DNA of 64,000 nt from Armigeres subalbatus (GCF_024139115.2 NC_085139.1:4063533-4127532); one strand, 5' to 3'. Shown: positions 45,285-57,440, numbered from the stretch's first letter. Made by a program: numbers and translations. Notes: generated by a model from the letters alone, not told the origin.

Positions 45285-45425
45285 AATAATTCAAATCTGT
45301 GAGATTTCAGTACAAAAATTTTATTAAAATCTTCCGAAATTGTATTTACCCAATTATTATACAGTTTCTGTAAGATTCTTATGCAGAACTGTATTAAAAT
45401 CTGCCATCCGATGGTTGGGTGAGAA
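45285..45425. mobile_element. Decayed partial copy of the 14.3 kb MITE family
   Basis: It ends in ATTAAAATCTGCCATCCGAT then GGTTGGGTG, parallel to the right end at 14548 (AATCTTACAACCGCCGGTTGGGTG). Upstream TTCTTATGCAGAACTGTATT matches the arm weakly. Confidence 0.55.
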
Positions 45426-45854
45426 TTTCGTTTTATTGAAACAAATAATTGCCTTGAAGCATATATTGGGTGCGCATGTTGCGCATGCAAGTTATAAAGC
45501 TTATTAAAGTCAGAAGCACAAAACAGATAGGTATCATAGAACAAACTGCAAGTTTCAAAGTAGGCCCTTTGTTTAGCAACCCTGAACAAACAGCACTCCT
45601 GTATATCCAAGGCGAAAGAAAGAGGCAGCAAAACATGCGATTCTGATCTGTCTTATGCACGCTGTTCAGTAAAGCTTGACTTCCACCGCTAGGTTCGCTA
45701 GCGTTTCAAAATCCTGGAAGGACCACATTTCACGGCAATGATGCCTATATGTTATGTGGTCAGAAGGCTTTAGTTCTCATTTCTCACTTTTTGCAGTTGA
45801 ATTGAGGAATGAGGCATGAGAAGTGAGACGTCTCACTACTTAAAAAACGTCTTA
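45426..45854. other. Unassigned stretch
   Basis: No recognisable domain is seen in the minus-strand frames. A GAGAAGTGAGACGTCTCACT palindromic word near 45820 is a repeat remnant. Confidence 0.35.
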
Positions 45855-46015
45855 CTTCGATAAATTGCCGCTTTGGCCAAACGAACTTTCCTGCCAAACG
45901 ACCATTTTGGACAAATGGGATTTTCCTCCAAAAGGCGGAGCAAGCCAAACGCTCTTTTTGGCCTAAACCGTTTTCAGGCAATCGTTCAATTTGGCCAAAT
46001 GAAATTTGCCTAGAT
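45855..46015. repeat. TTTGGCCGAAA-type array
   Basis: TTTGGCCAAACGAACTTTCC, TTTGGCCTAAACCG and TTTGGCCAAATGAAATT recur. This is the inverted orientation of the dispersed family. Confidence 0.65.
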
Positions 46016-47079
46016 GACCCTGGCTGGAAACAAAATCAAAAACGATTGATCTGATCATTCAATACAGAAGAAAGGTGATCCCGTTCCGGGGTGGAAACCC
46101 TTAACATGGAGACAAAATGCAAAGTGCAATGAATATCTCCTGGTATTCTGTCAATGTGTTTACGTTTACTACTTAGTTATTTAATAACCCACATTACAAT
46201 CCACGTTTTCCGGTGATTGTTTATAAAAAAATGTTGATCCTGGTGCTAACTCCAGGATATCTTTGAAGGGGCCATACCAAATAGATTAAAGTATTTAGAT
46301 CGAAAAATCGTAAACTATAAGTTACGTTATCATTTTATATCTCACACATTTTGTTGTTTTGTAGAAAGACGAATTTTTCGCCAATCCATGTTTTGTCAAA
46401 GGTCACCCAATAAGACTGGATTCTGTCAGTTGAATAAATTCCTGGATCATCACATGGAATAACTTAGTCCCAGTACCATCTTGCGATTGACCTCAATTCG
46501 CTCTAAATAAAAACCCATACCTCATCCCTTTGCTGGCTTCCAACTAACTTGATCGATCGCGACACATAAACAGATTTCAAATAATTTACAATGTTGCACT
46601 GGCATCACCACAGTCTCGTTTTCGATTATCCCGATGTAGTGCAATGACAGTAATAAGTGATGTGCCAGTGTTGACGAAGGTTGTTTTATGCCGCAATTAG
46701 CGAGAACATTATTCAGAACTTGAATTTTATTTCAGTAAGAATAATTCGTGAGTTGCGCAATGATCATTTCTTTTTATGTAGAACATTGCTTTGAATCTGC
46801 AATCTAAAATTGGAGAACGAAATTCATTTCAAATTTCATATAATTTCTATAGGATTTGTTGTACAAAGTTGTAAAAACATTCAAGGCTCAAAAAAATTGT
46901 TCTAATCTCGGTTCTAATGTCATAAACTGATATTCTACAACACGGGTGCATCATTTTGTTTTGTCAATTATGTGTGTGTTTTGATTTGATTTTAACGTCG
47001 CAATCATCCAAATCTCGAAACTCACGGCAACCGATTTGTCATCTACTCGCCATCTACTGCTAAGATTTTTTTTTCCAAT
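46016..47079. other. Unassigned stretch
   Basis: About 1 kb with no gene, RNA or element border recognised. Confidence 0.4.
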
Positions 47080-48290
47080 TGCTATAAAAACTGCTACTGT
47101 AGAGAAAAGTGCATTTCCTCCTTCGGCCAACGAATGCTTTACCTCGATCATCGTAATCCGCACTAGAGAAAATGCTGAGAAGGGAACGCTTGGTACTTTG
47201 TGACTTCAGTCCCTCCATTGCACCCAGCTATAAAACGAAAGCTTCACCCTTTCAAAGCTCGTAGGAAAACCTCTCACACCCTGAATTGGTTTTCTTTCAC
47301 CTGTAAACAGCGCGATTCGTGTGGAGCGTTGCGATCGGATTAGGGCCACTGAGATACCACCAGCTGTGTTCACTAGTTTCGAATGCAAAGCGAGCACAGG
47401 GTGTATCCCGGTAGCCGAAATTCTTCCCACTGTGCAGATTGTTTCGTTGCTATAAAATGATGCTTTTCTTTCGATTACTATTTTCGGGAATAGCGAACGA
47501 GTGTTCAAAAGCTCGCGGGAGCTTCGAACTGTTATAATTTCGAAACTGAAATGGAACTCGCACTCACATACTCACTCACTCATTCACTCGCTCGCGCGGA
47601 AGTGACTCTCAGCTAACAATGCGCTTGGGACGTTGAAGAAGGTTTTGATTCGGGAAAATTAATAAAACTTGTTTTGCTCTAGCCCGACTGAACTGGATTG
47701 CACACAGTCAGTTAGTTGTTCACATTTCCTAAGTCGATCACCTAGCTGTGGTTATGTCTGTGATTGACTTAGAAAAGACATCTACACTGCACTGCAGCGA
47801 GTGCTCGGCATCACGGCGTGGTGAGAAGTGGGAGAGAGTGCGATAAGGAGAGGAGAGGGGCTCAACTCGCAGCACATCGCAACAAAGTCACGTTTTGGAG
47901 TCGGATGCGGGCACGTGACAGCCGTGTCACTTGGTCCGCACCTATCTCAGAAACGGTGTTTCTTTTCGTGCCTGTTGTTGTTGTTGTGGCTGTCAAAGTT
48001 GTGACCGAGTGGTTGGTAGTTCGCCATGTGCACCTGAGCAAATTGAGCGATTAGCTGTTTACGTGTATGTTTGTAGCAGGATTGTTAAATGCCGTGTGAT
48101 TTTGTAAACACGGGTGTAATCTAATCATATGTTCCGAACAGCTGAAATGTAATCGAGCTGCCAGTAAAGTATAGCGGACGACGCTGCTGCCCTAAATCCG
48201 GGAGAACAACAAACACTAAGTAGGCTAGGCGTTTGCGTCAGAGTAGGACGGGATGCACACTCGATTGCAGGTGGCTTGTTTATGTAATTT
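47080..48290 (+). other. GC-rich unique island, possible promoter region
   Basis: This is unique sequence of higher GC. It has a degenerate ACTC run (47560-47595, CACTCACATACTCACTCACT), CpG-rich patches, and an arthropod-type initiator word TCAGTT near 47706. Long open frames (for example 47818-48054 plus and 47206-47508 minus) show no domain. No TATA box or matching downstream element was found at the required spacing, so a promoter is only a possibility. Confidence 0.25.
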
Positions 48291-49492
48291 AGTTCCGAGG
48301 AGCTACTCTATGAATGAAATGTTTTAATTATTTTGTTTTTCTTTTTGAGTATTTAGAAACCTTTGAAATTTAAACTAGCGGTTTTCGTATAGTTTTCGAA
48401 AATGTGCGTTATGTGAACAGCCAATGTAAAACTCCCATACAAATCATAGTTTTAGTTTCTCATGATTTTCATATTTTCACAGTTTCATATACTGAAACTG
48501 CACAAAATCAATAAAACTTACATTAAAAAGTCATGTTGTTCTGCTGCCGGTAAACTCATGGAGGTAAACCACCTGTTATATGAAATTTCTCAAGGAAATT
48601 GAATTATGCTTCCGCTTTTCTTGTTATGGGCTTATTTGTTGTGCACAGTATGTGGAAACGCGTAGTACATCGTAGGTACAGTTCGCGAAAGTGTTTATCA
48701 GGGAGAGAAGTACTCACTTCAACTACACTCAAACAGATGACATCCAACACACAATCAAATCATCATAGTCCTTTGCAAATCCGAATGTGCGAATAAATAG
48801 GACGGCATGTGCATGAACTGCAGCAAGCGTTGACTTTTGGTGTCAACAATGTTGTGTGCGGTGTAAAAATGGATCTTGGCACATTGGTGTTCAATTTGAA
48901 ATTTCAAAATATGAAAATCATTTCAGACTGCAGTACATGGATTTATTATTTTGCAGTTATATTTCTCAAAGATATGCACCAGTTTAGTATATACAATAAA
49001 ATAACCAGACCACTTTTACAATTTTGCAAGGCGTCATTTTTCGTGTCCTTAGTTTTTTGATAAATTGTACGGTACAAATGTAATTGAAGTTTTTCTATAA
49101 AAAAAACGTTATGATTGGCACAAACATTTTTTAATCCGTTTTCTTCCCCTTATTCTACTAATATAAAAATTAGTTTTTGTGTAAAGTTTAAATTATCATT
49201 GCATTGGAAAATTATCATTATTTGACATTATCTGTTTTTATGTGTTTAGCTTATTTTCATGGCATACTTCGTGAAATGGTAAGCGACACACCATTTTGAT
49301 TAAGAGCCCAATCACCTTCAGCATGGTCTTGCCTGTTTTTTCAAATTCATTATTTGAGTGATTTTTTTCGCAAAAAAAATTTAATCACTTTATAGGGTCA
49401 GCTGTAACAGCTGAGCTAAGAAAATCCAAAAAAGAAAATATAAACACTATGCACAAAACTGTTCAATGTATTGAATTCATTATAAGTATTGT
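48291..49492. other. Unassigned AT-rich stretch
   Basis: No gene was recognised. Small frames at 48599-48796 and 48809-49060 have no recognisable domain. Confidence 0.4.
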
Positions 49493-49850
49493 TACAGTTG
49501 ACTCTCTACATCTCGATGTTCTATATCTCGATATCTCTCCCTATGGCGATGGTTTACTCGATCTCTCAAATCTACATGTCGAGAACCTCCCTAACTCGAT
49601 AACTTTCTTTCTCGATGTGTTCTGATCATATTTTGTTCGGGATTCACTTTCCTTACATCGATATGTTCAAATTTTAGGCTACTAGACCATCTTTGGACAA
49701 TAACAAACAGATCAACAGCACGAAATGACATTTGTTTTGTTGTCGTTTTTCATAGCAACGAGCTTTTTTGGATCTAGTATCCATTTAAATTTTCCTTCCG
49801 TTCCTCGATATCTCCATATCTCAATATTAAGATGTGGAGAGGTGATTCTA
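49493..49850. mobile_element. 354 bp pogo-like MITE
   Basis: The left end is TA-CAGTTGACTCTCTACATC. The right end is a decayed complement near 49848, followed by TA. The body carries repeated TCTCGATATCTC-type words. It is a relative of the interrupted copy at 60-840 in the opposite orientation. There is no transposase. Confidence 0.75.
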
Positions 49851-50076
49851 TGTTTTATAAATACATATACATAATAATGTATGGATAATTTCGGATAATG
49901 GATAAGGTTCGTTCAATACTTTAGAAACTCGATTAGAAAGAAAAAAAAAACTTAATCAGAATTAAAATGTAAACATGTAAAAGCATCTTCAATGTTTACA
50001 ATGCTACTTAGTTTTTTTTGCTTGACGTTCACGAAAGTAGCGCACGAATTTATTCTTCGCTGCACATTCCAATAGT

Positions 50077-51104
50077 CAAAAAAGGTGTCCCATGATGGTT
50101 GCTCCGTGTACTAATAGTTTGGGTACGGTTTATGAGAGTGGATACCATTTATACAGCTTGACAGGCTTGACATATAATTTGTGGGTTTCTTTTGTGTACT
50201 TCTGGAATGCTTCAATGTCTACTTCCTTTCGCAATTATTCACAAACAGAATTGTGTAAAATCGCTCCAGAAGGTAATCCAGAAATCTGCGCGACCAGCTT
50301 CCAATTCTTAGAAAACTTACGTTATTTCATCATTAAAATTTTCATATCCAGGTCTTGGATCGTTAATCCGCACGCAAAGTGTTTCTTTCAGAAGCTTTGC
50401 AATTTCTGTTTCGCGTTCCTTTAGTAGGTATTGGATTTACTGACACGCCATGTCGGTTTCTCCATGACAAGTCTAAGTACATTTTGCTTTTATAACGATT
50501 TGTTTTTCACCATGTAATACAAACAATTATTTACCTGAACGACATTTTCAACAGCAATTCCATACTGCATATGTAAGCGTGAAATGGAGACATGCCGATA
50601 ATGTAAACTTCTGGATCATTCGAAGCTTTTCTAGACCAAAATTCATTGAGCTGTTTACCAGATCAACCACATGTATAACATGCTTATGAATTTGTGTAAC
50701 ATCGTTTATTACTTTTGTATCCATCATTGAGAAATACGTTTTCGGCTCCACAGAAATGTTCGTATCTCCCAGCTTATAGATAGTAGGGCTAAGACATGAT
50801 ATTTGACTGTACATTAAGCCAATTTCATTCTTAGTCAGCTCTGCAGCTTTTTTTTTTGCAAAAATAGGCTTAATTGGACGACATAAAGCTATCGAAGATT
50901 GCAATACTTTGTTTTAAATGTATTCTGCTATTTCGGTTCCAGCTTTTTTGGACAGCAACCGACAAGATAAACAAGTTTGAGTCACTATACTCCCGGATTT
51001 CATTATCCTCTCCTATGTCTTGGAAAACTTGTTTATACCGAGCTTGGTTACTGCTTCCATCGCACCCCCATTTGTACACTAGTTTGAAAGAGGAATCAGC
51101 AAGC
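50077..51104 (-). pseudogene. Transposon-type protein gene, spliced, frameshifted
   Basis: Reading leftward, a pyrimidine tract and ACAG end at 51105. The exon then reads LVYKWGCDGSSNQARYKQVF. After a frameshift come CRPIKPIFAKKKAAELTKNE and LSPTIYKLG, and after another DPEVYIIGMSPFHAYICSME. The exon ends at a GTAAAT donor near 50535. A second exon starts after CTAAAG near 50425 with KLLKETLCVRINDPRPGY and, after a further shift, ends WYPLSTTVPKLLVHGATIM. I recognise this order (DGSS, CRPI..F, FHA, YPW/HGA) from repeated uncharacterised transposon-linked proteins of arthropods. The superfamily is not assigned. Confidence 0.65.
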
Positions 51105-51164
51105 CTGTGGAAAAAAACGGGATCTGATGTTACCCTAATTCCTTTAATATAAAACTAACTAGCT

Positions 51165-53190
51165 GTATGTACCCGGCATTGCACGGAGTTGCAGGTTGAT
51201 TTGGCAGTTGCTGATATAATTGGAAAATGGTTAAACAGATTGATCAAGGTGGTTATTGCGTTACTAATATTTCAACACATGAGAATAAGGGCACAACGCA
51301 AAATAAAGAGGGCAAAAGATAGGTTGAAGAACATCCGATGATTAAAAGAAGGCAGATTACGCTTTGGAATACATTAATTAAGTAAATGTCATTTTTGGAG
51401 AAATGTTATTTATATGCTGTTGTTAAAAAAATTTCCAATTCGTGTGCGTCCATTTGTATGCGTTAGAAAGATATACAAAACTGTTTTTTCTCATGTATAT
51501 GTATCCTCTCCTTTTCCTCTATGATCCTGACACCCTGTTTAATATCGTCTTTCTTGGACAGAAAATACGTGTTCCAAAATTGATGGAAATCGGTCAAGTG
51601 GTTCGGAAATAACATTGAATTGATCGACCTCTAAACGATACCCCTTCTTCAGTCAACAGGTTCAGAAGTTACACTAAGTTGATCGATTTCCTCCACCTAC
51701 GCCCGCCCCTTTTCCGTTACCGAGAAAGGGATCACATCCATCATTAACTTATTCCAGGCAAACGTCTGCTTCTAAAGAAAAGTCACATACGCCGATGCCT
51801 TATTCCGGCCAAACGCCTATTTTTAAGAAGGGTTTATACCCACCATCGCGTTATTCCGGGCAAATACCTATTTCTAAAGAAGGAATCACATCCACCAATG
51901 CCTTATTCCGGGAAAATGCCTATTTTAAGGTTTGAATCAAATCCATCACTGTCAAATAACTATTTAGTTAACACAAAAAATGCCAATTCTCTTTATGTCA
52001 AATGATCTTATGCCAATTGGTTTTATGCCATTTTCGAGGAATTGTTATTGTCGAGGATTTGCTATTTTAGAGGAATTCGGGAGATAGGTTTTCAGGGAAT
52101 TGAACAATCTCGAAAAACCTCGGATGAACAAAAGAATGGGAAATTTAAGTTATGCATAACGTCCATTATGCCTAACATACATTATTTGATGGAAATCGAT
52201 CAAGGGATTCAGAAGTAACCATTAATTAATCGATAACTAAACATTATCACTCCCTCACAGCCTCTCCCTTTTTAAACGACCTACCTACTAAAATCGTCTC
52301 CTTAGGACAGAGAATATTTGTTCCAAATTTGGTTGAAATCGACCCATGCGCTATACAAAACTCCCATTTCCTCTTTTATGCTGCCACCCAGTTTAATATC
52401 ATCTTCCTTGTACAGAGAAAATGTGTTGCAAATTTGATGGATATCGGTTAAGCGGTTCAGAAGTAACCATTAATTAATCGATAACTAAACATTACCACTA
52501 CCTCACACCCTCTCCCTTTTTAAATGACCTACCTATTAAAATCGTCTCCTTAGGACAGAGAATATTTGTTCCGAATTTGATTGGAAACAACCCTTGCGCT
52601 CGAAAGTTATACAAAACTCCCATTTCCTCTTTTATGCTGCCACCCAGTTCAATATCGTCTTCCTTGTACAGAGAATATGTGCTGCAAATTTGAAGGAAAT
52701 CAGTAAGGCGGTTCAAAAGTTACACTAAATGGGTTAAAAAATAAACGATACTTCTCCCCCATACTCCACTTTTTCAATGACTTCCCCATCCTTACTATTT
52801 TCGTCGCTACGAAACAGAGGATATGTGGTTAAAATCGGTCAACAGGTTCAAAAGTTACACTAAGTTGATCGAAAACTAATCAATATCCCTTCCTTCCTAC
52901 ACCCCCTCCTCCTTTCCAATGACTCTCCCATCCCCACTATAATAATTTCCTTAAGACAGAAAATATGTGCTAAAAATTGGGTGGAATCGGTCGAGGGGTT
53001 CAAAAGTTGAACAAAATTGTTAGATTTCTTATGAGCACAGGAGGGGCCTTCCTCCTTTTCCACAGTGCACCCCGCCCCCCATCGTCTAATCCTCAAGGTG
53101 AAGAATGTGTGTACCAAAATTGGTTGAAATCGGTCAATGGCTTCAGAAGTTATGCTGGAACATACATACAAACATACAATATGACATATG
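51165..53190. repeat. GTACCCGGC-type repeat with internal tandem units
   Basis: It begins ACTAGCTGTATGTACCCGGC and ends near AACATACATACAAACATACA. Between are repeated blocks with the core AAATTGATGGAAATCGGTCA and GTTCAGAAGTTACACTAA. The segments 52217-52440 and 52467-52690 are near-duplicates with a period of about 250 bp. A minisatellite patch (51740-51960) of the 39.8 kb family is embedded. Nothing convincing is coded. Confidence 0.65.
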
Positions 53191-53192
53191 AG

Positions 53193-53530
53193 GGAAGTCA
53201 GATTTTTATTTTTTTTGGGAAAAATTGTTTAATTTAGATACACATAGTTAAGTTTGTCATTTTAAGGTGTTTTTATGAGATAATGCGAAAAAAGATTCGG
53301 CCGCCGGTGGGACTTGAACCCACACGTTTCCATTAAGTACACGGACGTATTACCAGCTGTTGTATAATTGGTAATACGTCCGTGTACTTAATGGAATAGT
53401 GTGAGTTCAAGTCCCACCGGCAGCCGAATCTTTTTTCGCAATATCTTATAAAAACACTTTAAAATGGCAAACTTAACTATGTTTATCAAAATAAACATCT
53501 TTCCCAAAAAAGGTAAAAATCTGACTTCCC
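53193..53530. mobile_element. Palindrome with two head-to-head tRNA-like units
   Basis: Arms of about 163 bp (53193-53355 and 53369-53530) are inverted around a 13 bp spacer. Each arm contains a tRNA-like half. There is an anticodon-type stem TCCGT/ATGGA with 7-base loop GTACTTA (T at position 33, anticodon position ACT), a perfect T-arm GTGGG-TTCAAGT-CCCAC in the left arm (B box), then a G/C-rich 3' acceptor side and TTTTTT. The 5' acceptor side is absent, so these are not working tRNAs. The right arm has a one-base change in the T-stem. Confidence 0.72.
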
Positions 53531-53687
53531 CCACAAGTCATCAATCACGATAAAGATTGCTCGCCAACGAGTTTTTCAACCGATCTGTGTGACTAATCCC
53601 GAATTTTTGGAGTATGAGTTTTCAATAAGGCTTACCTCATTTCCCAGAATTCCTGGGGAAGGAATGCTTTCAGAATTAAAGAAGTAG

Positions 53688-55265
53688 AAGGAAGTACCCG
53701 TGACGGGTTTACAGAAAATCAAATTGACCACATCTGCATCAGCCGAAAATGGAAATGGAGCCTTCTTGATGTACGGAATAAGCGTAGTGCCGATATCGCG
53801 TCTGATCATCACCTCCTCATCGGCGAAATACGCCTGCGTCGTCGGCAGGAGGAAAGAGTTGGACGACGATTCAACACACGCCGACTGGAAGATGCCACGG
53901 GGAAACGGTCCTTCGTTGAATAACTGGAGACGCGTGCTGCAGATATTCCGGAAGGTGGCAGCGTGGAAGACCAATGCACCGCCATCAAGAATGCCTTCAT
54001 CGCCACCAGCGAGAACAATCTGGGCGAGCTGCGCACCCAGAGAAAACAATGGATCACCGATGAAACCTGGAGGAAGATAGAGGAGCGAAGAGAAGCCAAA
54101 GCCGCGATAGAGCGATCAAAAACCAGGGGAGCCAAAGTCTTAGCCCGTCAACGATACGCGGCTCTTGAGAAGGAAGTAAAACGCTCATGTTGACGGGACA
54201 AGCGAGCGTGGGCGGACTCTCTGGCCGACGAAGGAGAGAGGGCCGCAGCAATCGGGGACATTCACCTCCTCTACGATATCTCACGACGCTTAAGCGGGGC
54301 TAAGTAATGCAACGATGCCTGTGAAGGACGCGAATGGTCAGTTATTGACCGACCGTTACTATTCCTCATCGTAATCGACGAGAATCCGGTAGGTGCGATT
54401 GACCGTGAATCAAACCGCGGGCTGCTATGGCAGCCTATAACTGTGGAGCACCTAAACGACTTCGACTTGGCTGGTGACGTTGCACTCCTCGCTCAATGGC
54501 ACTCTGATATGCAGAGTAAGCTTAACGACCTTGCCGAGTGATCCTCTTCGGCAGGTTGAGTCATCAACGTCAACAAAACGAAATCGTTTGATGTAAACAC
54601 GGCGAACCCTTCCAGTTTCACATTACCCAGGCAATCAGTGGAGAATGTTGAAAGCTTCCAATATCTTGGTAGCCAAATGGCGTCAGACGGCGGTACCAAG
54701 ATCGACATAGGCGCACGGATTAAGAAAGCAAGGGCTGCCTTTGCGAGTTTAAGAAATATCTGGAAAAACAGGCAGATAAGTGAACGCACCAAAATACGAA
54801 TTTTCAACTCTAACGTGAAATCTGTGCTGTTATACGCTAGCGAAACATGGTGTGTAGCAGTGGAGAACATTCACAGCTGCAGGTGTTCACTAACAGATTT
54901 ATTTATTTATTTAACTAACTAACAGATGCCTGCGGTATATAATTCGGGCCTGGAGCTCCATCGTCGTTGTCATTAGAGGCCGATTGCAACAGAAATTCGG
55001 GATAGGAAGTGGGGCTGGGTCGGCCACACTCTACGTAGGGGCGGAAACGAAATCTGTAAACAAGCATTAGACTGGAACCCAGCGGGACATCGCAGCAGAG
55101 GCAGACCCAGAGGCTCATGGTGGCGAAGCCTCAATAAAGAAATAAAAGAAGTCGACCGAAATCTAACCTGGCAACAGGTTAAAGCGATAGCCGGGCAACG
55201 CTCAGGATGGAGATCTTTCAAGTCGGCCCTTTGCACAGGATCATAAGTAAGTAAGGAAGTACCCG
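53688..55265 (+). mobile_element. RTE-like LINE, 5'-truncated and internally deleted
   Basis: The element 53701-55252 is flanked by a perfect 13 bp duplication AAGGAAGTACCCG (53688-53700 and 55253-55265) and ends in TAAG tetramers. It retains an endonuclease C-terminus (ENQIDHICISRKWKW, SDHHLL), a linker, a small part of the reverse transcriptase and the C-terminal domain (RDRKWGWVGHTLRRGG). It is distinct in sequence from the JAM1-like copy at 4-7 kb. Confidence 0.88.
53710..55245 (+). pseudogene. RTE-like polyprotein remnant
   Basis: The frames are broken: the endonuclease tail at 53710-53860, then QWITDETWRKIEERREAKAA in another frame to 54193, then a stop and LYDISRRLSGAK. Most of the catalytic palm is deleted near 54340-54460. 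The active-site motif reads LAGDVALL, with Gly in place of the first Asp of the usual ADD. ESFQYLGSQMASDGGTKIDI and the thumb follow to 54880. A T-rich insertion (about 54893-54930) breaks the chain before the C-terminal WVGHTLRR block. Confidence 0.82.
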
Positions 55266-55496
55266 GAACGCTTGATTGAGGAATTCTCTGGATTATCTAA
55301 AGTGGGGAAAGCAATTCCCCAGAAGTCTTTGAGGAGGGATTATTAAGAATTTTTGGAAGAGTTATTTCGCATCGTTTGCCGCGCCTAAAACTGATCGGTT
55401 CTACTTCTTATTCACAAATCCAAAGATTCGAAAACTTTATTTTCGTGGGTTTCAAACCCTAGAAACTAGTTCTTTACTTGATAATTATTACTACTT
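55266..55496. other. Short unassigned linker
   Basis: Host or repeat DNA between two LINE remnants. Nothing was recognised. Confidence 0.4.
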
Positions 55497-56165
55497 CGCT
55501 TGGCTTTAGATGTAAGCCAATTTACGCCGATGATTTCAAGATCCATGTTATTGTTCGCAGTGATTATATTAGACTCTGATCCTTTACTCATTTACTAACT
55601 GATGGTGTGCCATGAATAAGCTCATTATCAGCATTACAAAATGTCACGTGATGACCTTCCACCGTTCCACAAATACGATAATATATAATTACCTCATCAT
55701 GAATACTGTGCTGAGCAGAATGAATCAGTTGACGGATCTTTGTGTTGTTTTGGATCCGAAGCTCTTCTACGATGTACATTATGGTTTCTGAAGCAAATCG
55801 ACAACTTGGATTCATCTCACGAATGGTCAAGGATTTTGCTCTCGGTCGACCAATTCTGGAAACGGTTTCTGTTGTTTGGGTACCGAATGATGTAACGTGC
55901 AACTTACGAATTGAGCGGGTCCAGAAAAGGATCTTGCGGACAGCCCTCAAGCATCTTCCGTGGCGTGATTCCGCATACCTTCCAGCGTGTACCCATAGAT
56001 GTCAACTACTTGGGCTCGAAACCATTGGTCGGAAGGGTAAGGGGCAGCAAGCTACATTTGTTGTCAAACTGCTCAACGCTGACGTCAATTTCACTATCCA
56101 ACTATCGCTCCCTTCAATCATTTTCAATGCACTCAATCGATTTTTTTACGCTGAATTCAGATAAA
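55497..56165 (+). pseudogene. CR1/jockey-type LINE reverse transcriptase C-terminal fragment
   Basis: CKPIYADDFKIHVIV near 55512 carries the reverse transcriptase YADD motif. After shifts and stops come KCHVMTFHRSTNTI and DLCVVLDPKLFYDVHY near 55650-55790, then ANRQLGFISRMVKDF, GRPILETVSVVW, ERVQKRILRTALKHLPWRD and LGLETIGRK to about 56060. The order and spacing match the thumb/C-terminal region of CR1-like mosquito LINEs. The 5' part, including the endonuclease, is missing. Confidence 0.85.
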
Positions 56166-56189
56166 TATTCAGAATTTCTTAAGCACGTC

Positions 56190-56700
56190 CAGTTTTTAGA
56201 TAAACGGGTTTTAAACCACGAAAGTACGTATTTTCATTTAAAAAACTTGAATTCTCTGCTTTACAAAGCTGAACTTTGGCTTTCCACTTTGAGAATATAG
56301 TTTGAGTTTTGTAGAATGGGCGTACGTACTTTTGTGAATTGAATTCCGTTTTTCACAACAAATGAACGTGCCAAATAAAATCCAATAACTCATATGCATT
56401 CCGTGATAAAATCAAATGTTATTCTCATGGTGAAAAACTAACATTGAGCTTTACAGAGCAATCAAATTTCTATGAAAATACTTACTTTCATGAATAAAAA
56501 TCCACAACAACAAATGAACGAGTCAAACAAAATTCAACAACTTATTTGGATCATGTAAGAATCATTCTATGCAATTTAAACCTTTTTCTAAAAGTTAAAT
56601 GCAAAAAACAGCTTTACAGAACAGAGAAACCGAATTTACATGAAAATACGTAGTTTTGTAAATTAAAATCCGTCGACACCCTAGTTATTACGTCAAGTAG
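56190..56700. repeat. About 160 bp tandem repeat, roughly three units
   Basis: The block TACGTACTTTTGTGAATTGAATTCCG near 56318 recurs in altered form near 56468 and 56642, and inverted or altered near 56220. ACAACAAATGAACG, then GAGCTTTACAGAGCA/CAGCTTTACAGAACAGA also repeat. It begins just after the LINE fragment and may belong to its 3' region. Confidence 0.55.
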
Positions 56701-57440
56701 TCAAAAGCAACAATATTTGAACACAATCTCTTATATAAGCTATTAACAGTTTGCAGCTAAATGGACTTTGTGTTCGACAAATTTTCCTAATCTGACTTTG
56801 GTGGTGGATGCTTTTTCAGGCCATGAAAGGTTGGTGCATTGTTCTGTATAAATCGATTGTAAAAGCCTTGAGGTGGTATTTTGGCAACGAGTGCTCCAAA
56901 TATTGTTCAAAATGATGAAAATTGTGAACCTAATATGACTGCTAAAATCGTGTGATTGTTATCCGTTCATATAATGTGCGAACATGGATAAAAAGAAAAA
57001 AAAATGTACACAAAGGCTATTTCGTTTTTCACGATTGTTTATTGCGTGTATTAGTTGAAGAAGTGCATGAATCTAGCGTAATGTAAATTAAATAAGCTTG
57101 ATACCCATTTTTGAAGAATCAGTGATAAATATCTCTCTACAAAACGATTTATTATCGCTGAATTGTTGAATAATTTGCATGATAAGCCAAAGTTACATCC
57201 AAGGCTAACATTACCTCCCGTTACCCTATAAATGTAGTTAGAAAACGGAAATTCATTTGTTATAGTTCATATGTGCCGGGAATTTAATTTCCTAAAAACC
57301 CTTTTTCCATCACTCGGAGAAGAACTTTGCTCCCGAAACGAATTCAGGATTACAGCAATTCCTCCCACGCTGTGAAATGCAATATGCCTACCTACGATCC
57401 AAACAATGCATAAAAATTCAAAATATTTCATTTTGCATAC
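56701..57440. other. Unassigned AT-rich stretch
   Basis: No gene or repeat border was recognised. Confidence 0.4.

Noticed and set aside
53295..53440. Two functional tRNA genes
   Set aside because: The 5' acceptor strands are missing, and the units are arms of one palindrome.
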